NCBI GenBank assembly: GCA_030837265.1
Contig: JAUPKV010000250.1
Location: forward strand, 1-9,698
Direction of reading: 5' to 3'
Source: Methanobacteriota archaeon
GTDB lineage: Archaea; Halobacteriota; Methanosarcinia; Methanosarcinales; Methanosarcinaceae
Length of the DNA stretch: 9,698 bases
In this document: positions 5,349-9,698 of the stretch, piece by piece
How the letters are laid out: each line of letters starts with the position of its first letter
How positions within the stretch are numbered: the stretch's first letter is position 1
Notes under the pieces: generated by a model
What the model saw: the letters and a program-made list of their open reading frames with translations, nothing else
What the model was told of the DNA's origin: nothing
Database searches by the model: none
Program-made: the position numbers and the translations under genes

Positions 5349-6299
5349 TTGGCCAGAAGGCCTTTATTTTTCTCCTTCCTTCTCTTATTCCTTTTAGCTG
5401 CTGCCATCTCTCCAGCTTCAGCAGTTGAAGAGATCACACAGGACCACATAAAAACGTTCTCTCTTACTGCTCCTGACGGTCTTTCATTCTCAGGAATGGA
5501 AATTTATGACCTTCCAGCGAACTCTAACAATACTTTTCTGTTTGATTCCTTCGGGAAAATATACACTCTGAACGTAAATTCTTCTAAATCATGGGGCTGG
5601 TGGACCTATGATATAGCTCTTCAATATCCTAACGGAACTGTAACAACAACTCAATTAGAAACCCTTGCTCCTGCTGCTACAGATTGGGATCTACATGTTC
5701 AATATTATTTTCTAAGTGGAGATTCAGTATTTGATCTGGATGTATATACAACCTTATTACCTCTCTCTGCAACCCTACAAACCAACAACCCTACAACTTC
5801 AAGTGTACTCCAGTTTTCCGGAATCTCTGGCAGTAGTACAGATTATTTTGATATGGTTCTCTATGCTACCACTGATGAAGAATTTGCAGAACAGTCAGAA
5901 AACGCTTTAGGGCTCCAACTCTCTTACGCAGCTGGAGAACTATTCAGCTGGACCTGGGACGCGATCCTTTCCTTTGTTGGTTTAATTCCTTATGTAGGAG
6001 ATGACCTGGTAACAGCAATTCTTATTGCCAGTTACATAATAGACGAGATTTTCTTTTACTTCAATTTGTTTTTGATTGAGTATATTGAAACAACCATCCT
6101 CACTTTAGAGTTTTTCTTAATAACTTATTCTTTGCATCGAACCAGGACAAGAAGCCCGGTTAAGATGCTAAAAAACGTCATCAGTGACCAGATAGCCGTT
6201 TTAGACTTCATCCTGGAGAAAGCCAAACTTGCAATTGAGTTACTTGTCCGTATAATAAACGCCATTGCCTCAATAGTGCAGTCTTTAAAACCAATTTAA
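5349..6299 (+). CDS. Secreted polytopic membrane protein, candidate pVI/Ace-like minor virion protein
   Basis: 316 aa from TTG 5349, chosen because GGAGGT (5337-5342) lies six nucleotides upstream and the product then begins directly with a signal peptide (MARRPLFFSFLL to PASA25). An in-frame TTG at 5331 would only add six residues covering that ribosome binding site. Residues 26-190 are a beta-rich extracytoplasmic domain. Residues about 203-262 hold two or three hydrophobic helices (around 203-230 and 234-262). A basic HRTRTR loop (263-268) and a long amphipathic helix (275-313) follow. Following the spike gene by one nucleotide, it sits where inoviruses place pVI/Ace, the polytopic partner of pIII at the virion end. 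It is much larger than Ace because of the added ectodomain. No sequence family recognised; the assignment is positional. Confidence 0.65.
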   Translation: MARRPLFFSFLLLFLLAAAISPASAVEEITQDHIKTFSLTAPDGLSFSGMEIYDLPANSNNTFLFDSFGKIYTLNVNSSKSWGWWTYDIALQYPNGTVTTTQLETLAPAATDWDLHVQYYFLSGDSVFDLDVYTTLLPLSATLQTNNPTTSSVLQFSGISGSSTDYFDMVLYATTDEEFAEQSENALGLQLSYAAGELFSWTWDAILSFVGLIPYVGDDLVTAILIASYIIDEIFFYFNLFLIEYIETTILTLEFFLITYSLHRTRTRSPVKMLKNVISDQIAVLDFILEKAKLAIELLVRIINAIASIVQSLKPI

Positions 6300-6311
6300 A
6301 CAGGTGATCCT

Positions 6312-6749
6312 ATGAGCCTTTTCAGACGCGGAAACAAAGTAAAAGTCCTTAAAATCATTCCCGGAACTTCAAACCTTGAATTAAAAAACATGATCCTGAA
6401 AGATAACATGCTGCATGACAAATTAGAAGACAGTAAATATACTGTCTCTGCCAGGCCTGTGCAGCTGGAAGAAAAAGGCAAAAAAGCGGACCTTTACGCA
6501 GTTGACCAGGAACGCGGGTGTGTGGTGGACCTGGACATTTCCCGGGATGAAAATTCTTACATAACAGATGTGGAAACCCCTAAAGGCAAAGTAAAGATGT
6601 ACATCAAAACAAATCCTGCTCTGATGTGTGACATTACCCAGGGTGCAATACTGCAGGAAGCTTTTAAGATTAAGCCAGAAGCCAGGCAGCTTATAGCCTC
6701 TATGTTCTTTGGCCTTCTCTTCGGGTTCTTCTTTGGCTTAATGTTCTGA
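6312..6749 (+). CDS. Cytoplasmic protein with C-terminal glycine-zipper membrane anchor
   Basis: 145 aa. ATG 6312 has AGGTGATCC (6302-6310), a full complement of the archaeal 16S rRNA tail and the best ribosome binding site in the window, implying high expression. Residues 1-125 have no signal peptide, are highly charged and appear mixed alpha/beta, with strands such as LYAVDQERGCVVDLDI and KGKVKMYIKT. Residues 127-145 form a single membrane helix at the extreme C-terminus, with glycines at 134, 138 and 142 (GxxxGxxxG zipper) in a Phe-rich face, a pattern for tight helix packing or oligomers. It is thus a tail-anchored protein facing the cytoplasm, perhaps part of the assembly/extrusion machine with the ATPase. 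No family recognised. Confidence 0.7.
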   Translation: MSLFRRGNKVKVLKIIPGTSNLELKNMILKDNMLHDKLEDSKYTVSARPVQLEEKGKKADLYAVDQERGCVVDLDISRDENSYITDVETPKGKVKMYIKTNPALMCDITQGAILQEAFKIKPEARQLIASMFFGLLFGFFFGLMF

Positions 6750-6759
6750 GGTGGTCCTG

Positions 6760-7176
6760 ATGGCAAATGAAATTGCAGAAAAACTGAGAGCTAAGGAAAA
6801 TGGCAAGGTAAGTGATAATTCCGATATTGCCCTTAAACGGTCTACAGTCCAGGCCCTGATTAATCCTACAACTGATGCAATGTACGATCTCAGCCAGCAG
6901 CAGATTACAGCCATGTCTCTTTATGAAGCTGTGGATCAGTACGTTATACCTCTTCCTGGAGTAATGTGTTTTATGAACCGGGCTGCTTCTCTCTCAGCTT
7001 CCAGGGACCGCTTAGGAAGGCAGGAAGCAGTAAATACTATAATCCCAAGGCCTGTGGTCCCTACTCTTTACCCTCAGGTAGACCTTAATCAGGCTCCTAA
7101 AAAATCTCTTTTCTCCTTCCTGAAAAAACGTAACTCTCAGCAGGCAGCAGGAGGCAATCAAGATGCAGAGCGATAA
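6760..7176 (+). CDS. Uncharacterised soluble protein of the virion operon
   Basis: 138 aa from ATG 6760. An in-frame GTG at 6751 lies within the ribosome binding site GAGGTGGTCC (6748-6757), whose spacing to ATG 6760 matches that of the neighbouring genes, so the later start is preferred. There is no signal peptide or clear membrane helix. The N-terminal third is charged and helical (NEIAEKLRAKENGK), the middle is mixed (LYEAVDQYVIPLPGVMCFMN), and then come a proline-containing segment (IIPRPVVPTLYP) and a basic, Gln-rich tail (PKKSLFSFLKKRNSQQ). The tail could bind DNA, lipid head groups or the ATPase. It starts 10 nt after the glycine-zipper gene and overlaps the next gene by 14 nt. No family recognised; probably an internal or assembly protein. 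Confidence 0.65.
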   Translation: MANEIAEKLRAKENGKVSDNSDIALKRSTVQALINPTTDAMYDLSQQQITAMSLYEAVDQYVIPLPGVMCFMNRAASLSASRDRLGRQEAVNTIIPRPVVPTLYPQVDLNQAPKKSLFSFLKKRNSQQAAGGNQDAER

Positions 7177-7552
7177 AAAATTTTTAGGCCTCCCTTACCT
7201 GCTTGCTGAAGCTTTACGCTCTCAGATCTATAACATAGACTCCAGCTTAAGAGCTAAAATCTCTCTTGTGGCTTTAATCTATACAATAACAGCGGCAGTA
7301 TCAGAAAAAGAAGGTCTCAATGACGAAGATAAAAAGCTGCTTGACGATATCCGAAAGGACATAAGCACAGTTCGCGGAACTTATGAACCAATTTTAGATG
7401 ATCCTGAATATGTGCAACTCTCAGACGAAAGAAGAAAATCAATAGAGGAAGCCCTTGACATTACCCGGCTTCAGCTTATGACTCTCATACACAAGCACGA
7501 ACTTATCACGGAAAGCATGATAAAAGAAATTCAGGGTAGCAGGTGGCTATAA
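7163..7552 (+). CDS. Uncharacterised helical soluble protein of the virion operon
   Basis: 129 aa. ATG 7163 has AGGAGG (7149-7154) eight nucleotides upstream, inside the end of the previous gene, so the two are translationally coupled. The protein is almost wholly helical and charged, with heptad-like segments (GLNDEDKKLLDDIRKDISTV and LSDERRKSIEEALDITRLQL). It lacks signal or membrane segments; the only hydrophobic stretch (KISLVALIYTITAAV, about 32-46) is short and probably a buried helix. The shape suggests a helical bundle or coiled-coil adaptor. Its stop overlaps the start of the small membrane protein by one base. Function unknown; an assembly partner of the ATPase is guessed only from order. 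Confidence 0.65.
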   Translation: MQSDKKFLGLPYLLAEALRSQIYNIDSSLRAKISLVALIYTITAAVSEKEGLNDEDKKLLDDIRKDISTVRGTYEPILDDPEYVQLSDERRKSIEEALDITRLQLMTLIHKHELITESMIKEIQGSRWL

Positions 7553-7710
7553 TGGTACTCTGGACCGTTGACCCTTTTGAAATACAAAAGATTTGCTTGA
7601 TAGTGGGCCTGTTTTCTTGCACTCTCGGTTATCTAATGGGGAAATATTCCCAGGACCAGATAATTTCTTTCCTGAAATTCATTTTTGATACTCCGGAGGC
7701 GAAAAACTGA
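7552..7710 (+). CDS. 52-aa single-pass membrane protein, possible anchor of the ATPase
   Basis: 52 aa, with ATG 7552 sharing its first base with the previous stop (TAATG). One transmembrane helix lies at about 12-30 (IQKICLIVGLFSCTLGYLMG) and is followed by an amphipathic KYSQDQIISFLKFIF segment. The stop TGA (7708-7710) overlaps the CTG proposed as start of the ATPase. The ATPase frame is -1 relative to this one, and GAAAAAC lies just before the stop, so a frameshift would fuse membrane helix and ATPase. In Zot/pI proteins the ATPase and membrane helix are one chain (helix after the ATPase); here they seem separate. The tight overlap supports a shared complex, but this is inference. Confidence 0.65.
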   Translation: MVLWTVDPFEIQKICLIVGLFSCTLGYLMGKYSQDQIISFLKFIFDTPEAKN

Positions 7711-8711
7711 ACAGCTGGGAAGAAAAGCTATACAAAGAATTTATTTTAAGACCTGGTGAACATGGCTTAGAGATAGGGAATACAGGCGCCGGGAAAACTA
7801 CCTTAATGTACTGGCTTCTTGAAGGCTTCCTTAAAGCACGAACCCAGCTTTCTCCTGATCTTTGGGAAACCCTGGTCTGGTTTGACCGTGGGAAATCCTC
7901 AGAAGTCTTGCAGCTTTCCAAGATGGCGCCTGTAAGGCTCCTTATCCCTGAGTCCTGCGATATTGACATTAACTTTTTCACTGATGAAGAAGGGGAAGAG
8001 GTCCATTACTACGAAATAGAAAAGAAGTATTTCCAGGATCCTAAAGAAGTCTGGAATTTGCTTGACCGTGACCACATAAATGTGCTTTGCTTACAACGGT
8101 TTATACTTCATCCTTCTCTAGTAGCTCCTACGACTGCAAAGCTTTTTGAGGCCTTGATCCTGAAAGCCATGAATTATGATCTTAAACCTGCAGGGTACTC
8201 TTACTCTCAGCTTCAAGGGAAGAATCCCAGGGTAGCTATTTTCCTGGACGAACTAAATAATATAGCTCCAAGTAGAGGACAAGGTTTTTCAGGGGATCAG
8301 CAGGCGGGGGCAATTCTCCAGCATAACGCAGAACAGCTCAGAAGTCAAAACGTGCGCCTGGTGGCTTCGTCTCATGGATGGAGAAAACTGAGGCCTGGCA
8401 TAAGGTCCTCTTTTCAGTTCCTTATCTCCTTGAGAGGTGCTAATTATCCAAGCAGCGAACAGCCGAAACTATACCGCTTTAACAGGCTTTTTGAAAAGCT
8501 TGAACCAGGTCAGGCTATTATAGCATTTCCTACAAAGACCTTTACAGATAAGATCAGGATTCCCTGGTATGGAAAGGGCGAAGATCTAGGTTATATCCGG
8601 TATATAGGACACCTGGAACCGGAAGAAAGGAAATCTAAAAACAATACAAGATCAAGCGTTTCTTTAGAAGATTTAGTTACTGCTCTTAAAGCCGTAGTAC
8701 CTCAATCATAA
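7707..8711 (+). CDS. P-loop ATPase, candidate virion assembly/extrusion motor (Zot/pI-like or HerA/FtsK-like)
   Basis: 334 aa. Walker A is EIGNTGAGKTT (22-32) and Walker B RVAIFLDELNN (175-185, D181 E182). A later block, VRLVASSHGWRKLRPGIRSS (216-235), resembles the sensor region of HerA/FtsK/Zot-type ATPases. The next ATG (7806) is after Walker A, so it cannot be the true start. No ATG, GTG or TTG exists upstream in frame back to the stop at 7686-7688. CTG 7707 fits best, with GGAGG (7695-7699) seven nucleotides before it and overlap with the preceding TGA; -1 frameshifting from the 52-aa gene is the alternative. No transmembrane helix is visible, unlike bacterial Zot. It closes the virion operon, as pI/Zot does in inoviruses, and would energise filament export through the membrane. 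Pleolipovirus VP8-like ATPase is an alternative label. Confidence 0.8.
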   Translation: MNSWEEKLYKEFILRPGEHGLEIGNTGAGKTTLMYWLLEGFLKARTQLSPDLWETLVWFDRGKSSEVLQLSKMAPVRLLIPESCDIDINFFTDEEGEEVHYYEIEKKYFQDPKEVWNLLDRDHINVLCLQRFILHPSLVAPTTAKLFEALILKAMNYDLKPAGYSYSQLQGKNPRVAIFLDELNNIAPSRGQGFSGDQQAGAILQHNAEQLRSQNVRLVASSHGWRKLRPGIRSSFQFLISLRGANYPSSEQPKLYRFNRLFEKLEPGQAIIAFPTKTFTDKIRIPWYGKGEDLGYIRYIGHLEPEERKSKNNTRSSVSLEDLVTALKAVVPQS

Positions 8712-8721
8712 TAATCCCTAG

Positions 8722-8736
8722 TTATAAATACTATAA
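8722..8736 (+). promoter_or_regulatory. TATA box with dyad before the regulator gene
   Basis: TTATAAATA (8722-8730) lies in the 51-bp gap after the ATPase, with a start expected near 8750. The TATA box is part of a small dyad, TTATA (8722-8726) with TATAA (8732-8736), which could be an operator for the encoded ribbon-helix-helix protein. AGGGGGTGCA (8751-8760) then serves ATG 8763. Confidence 0.5.
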
Positions 8737-8762
8737 TTCCCATTTTATTTAGGGGGTGCAAT

Positions 8763-9083
8763 ATGGTACTATGTTCCATAGTTGTGGCTAGGAATCTCGG
8801 TTTAGGTAAAAAAGACCGAGTCCAAATTCATCCATCTTTAGAAAATTTTCTAAAACAAACTATTGATATGTATGGCCTTGACCTCAGCAATACAATAAAT
8901 GTAGCTGTAGAAAACTACCTCCGTGAAAAACAATACCTAACTCCTGAAACTCTTGAAATCCTGGCCAGCTGCTCTATCATAGAAAAACAAATTTTTGAGA
9001 ACGGAATAGACACAACAGCCGAACACCTACACGAACAAAGTGTAAACATAATTTTTTCCCGAATAAAAGAAAAAATTCCGTAA
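8763..9083 (+). CDS. Ribbon-helix-helix-type DNA-binding regulator (probable)
   Basis: 106 aa, ATG 8763 with GGGGGTG just upstream. Residues 19-55 have the ribbon-helix-helix order: a strand RVQIHP, helix SLENFLKQTIDMYG, then helix LSNTINVAVENYLREK. The N-terminal extension (1-18) is unusual for Arc/CopG proteins. A helical C-terminal half (60-106) could mediate oligomerisation. It has its own promoter with a dyad at the TATA box and lies 38 nt before the XerD-like integrase, so it may repress itself, the integrase or the virion operon and keep the provirus silent. The fold is inferred from pattern without a profile search. A toxin-antitoxin role is less likely because no toxin follows. Confidence 0.6.
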   Translation: MVLCSIVVARNLGLGKKDRVQIHPSLENFLKQTIDMYGLDLSNTINVAVENYLREKQYLTPETLEILASCSIIEKQIFENGIDTTAEHLHEQSVNIIFSRIKEKIP

Positions 9084-9121
9084 CCTTAATACATTTGGAG
9101 TTTTATCTTTTTCAGTTTTCG

Positions 9122-9698
9122 ATGTACAAAAATAGCTTATTATTGGACTGTGGTATAGATCAGGGTCTTCCTGAAACGTCTTTTCTTGATGATTTTTTGC
9201 TCGATTGCCGAGTCCGGAACTTTTCCCCAAGAACCATTCAAAGCTATAAAAGCCATATCAAGTATTTTCTATCCAAGTATCCTGTCCAGATCGACCAGGA
9301 GGACCTTAAAGACTTCTTGGTACATATTCGGGATAAAAAGAACTACGCTGCTTCTACGGTGGAGAACTATTTTTCTTCGTTGTCCTGTTTCTATGACTGG
9401 CTTGAATGGGAAGGAGTAATAGAAAAAAACATAATTCCCCCATTCCGAAAAAGATACCTCAGGCATTATAAAGATCAAAGGCACGAAGAAAGGCAACTTA
9501 TCAGCCTGGAACAAATGAGAGATCTTATAGACTCCGCTGAATGGATCGGCTTCAAAGTCATGTTCATTTTTTTTGCCAAAACCGGAATACGAAGACAGGA
9601 ACTTATAGACTTAGACCTCAAAGACCTTTACCTTTCAAACAGGTACGCAATGCTGAAACCTCACGCAAAACGAAGCAACCGTATAGTATTCTTTGATG
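9122..9698 (+). CDS. XerD-like tyrosine recombinase, 3' end beyond the window
   Basis: The open frame runs from ATG 9122 through the window edge: 192 residues visible, C-terminus missing. Residues about 20-100 form a SAM-like core-binding domain (FLLDCRVRNFSPRTIQSYKS, then AASTVENYFSSLSCFYDWL), and catalytic-domain blocks follow. RQLISLEQMRDLID (125-138) precedes TGIRRQELIDL with R157, the first catalytic arginine, then LKPHAKRSNR with K184 as likely catalytic lysine. The H-x-x-R, G-H and tyrosine blocks must lie past 9698. Unlike the 260-868 enzyme, it has both domains and is about as long as XerC/D so far. ATG 9122 lacks a close ribosome binding site (GGAG 9097-9100 is 21 nt away), so it may be leaderless or start at TTG 9095. 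It could integrate or excise the element, or resolve dimers. Confidence 0.85.
   Translation, partial: MYKNSLLLDCGIDQGLPETSFLDDFLLDCRVRNFSPRTIQSYKSHIKYFLSKYPVQIDQEDLKDFLVHIRDKKNYAASTVENYFSSLSCFYDWLEWEGVIEKNIIPPFRKRYLRHYKDQRHEERQLISLEQMRDLIDSAEWIGFKVMFIFFAKTGIRRQELIDLDLKDLYLSNRYAMLKPHAKRSNRIVFFD

Noticed and set aside
6751..6759. GTG 6751 as start of the 138-aa gene
   Set aside because: It is inside the ribosome binding site; ATG 6760 has the spacing used by neighbouring genes.
2622..8711. Pleolipovirus-like provirus as the primary label
   Set aside because: The order of small membrane protein, spike and ATPase also fits, but the cleaved signal and single helix of the first protein and the Ace-like position of the polytopic protein favour an inovirus. 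It remains the main alternative.
9186..9419. 77-aa plus-strand frame near the right end
   Set aside because: It overlaps the XerD-like recombinase in another frame; the recombinase frame is open to the edge and shows clear motifs.

Overview
This looks like chromosomal DNA of a methanogenic archaeon, most likely Methanosarcina or a close relative. The evidence is AT-rich intergenic DNA with archaeal TATA boxes, GGTGATCC-type ribosome binding sites that match the 3' end of archaeal 16S rRNA, several TTG and GTG starts, and archaeal-type secreted and membrane proteins. No core housekeeping gene is visible. The whole window reads as accessory DNA: an integrase and cassette region on the left, and a provirus-like virion operon on the right.

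Left region (1-2272). A control region carries a 25-bp palindrome and tandem 10-bp repeats. It precedes a minimal, catalytic-domain-only tyrosine recombinase (260-868). The last 82-110 bp of this integrase gene recur twice downstream (1839-1919 and 2163-2272), always in the same orientation. The first interval between copies holds a complete antitoxin/GNAT-toxin pair (1107-1792). The second holds only an inverted repeat around a TATA box and a strong hairpin. The layout suggests that the 3' end of the integrase gene is the attachment site and that cassettes have accumulated behind it.

Middle (2273-2621). There is no convincing gene. A GC-rich, hairpin-rich stretch of about 160 nt has its own TATA box and a T-rich end. 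It is either a small RNA or, if the neighbouring element is a filamentous virus, the single-stranded-DNA origin or packaging region. Two tandem TATA boxes then start the virion operon.

Right region (2622-9698). Nine tightly packed or overlapping genes run from 2622 to 8711. In order they are: a tiny signal-peptide-bearing single-helix protein (mature about 60 aa, resembling a filamentous-phage major coat protein); a small secreted tail-anchored protein; a 671-aa secreted tail-anchored adhesin-like protein with lectin-like and carboxypeptidase-regulatory-like domains; a secreted, polytopic membrane protein; a cytoplasmic protein with a glycine-zipper C-terminal membrane anchor; two soluble proteins; a 52-aa membrane protein; and a P-loop ATPase. 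The order (coat protein, receptor-binding protein, polytopic minor protein, ATPase) matches inoviruses such as CTXphi (Cep, pIII, Ace, Zot). I therefore infer an archaeal inovirus-like provirus. A pleolipovirus-like element is the main alternative. A ribbon-helix-helix regulator with its own promoter and a second, XerD-like tyrosine recombinase cut off by the window edge follow. No replication initiator is visible in the window.
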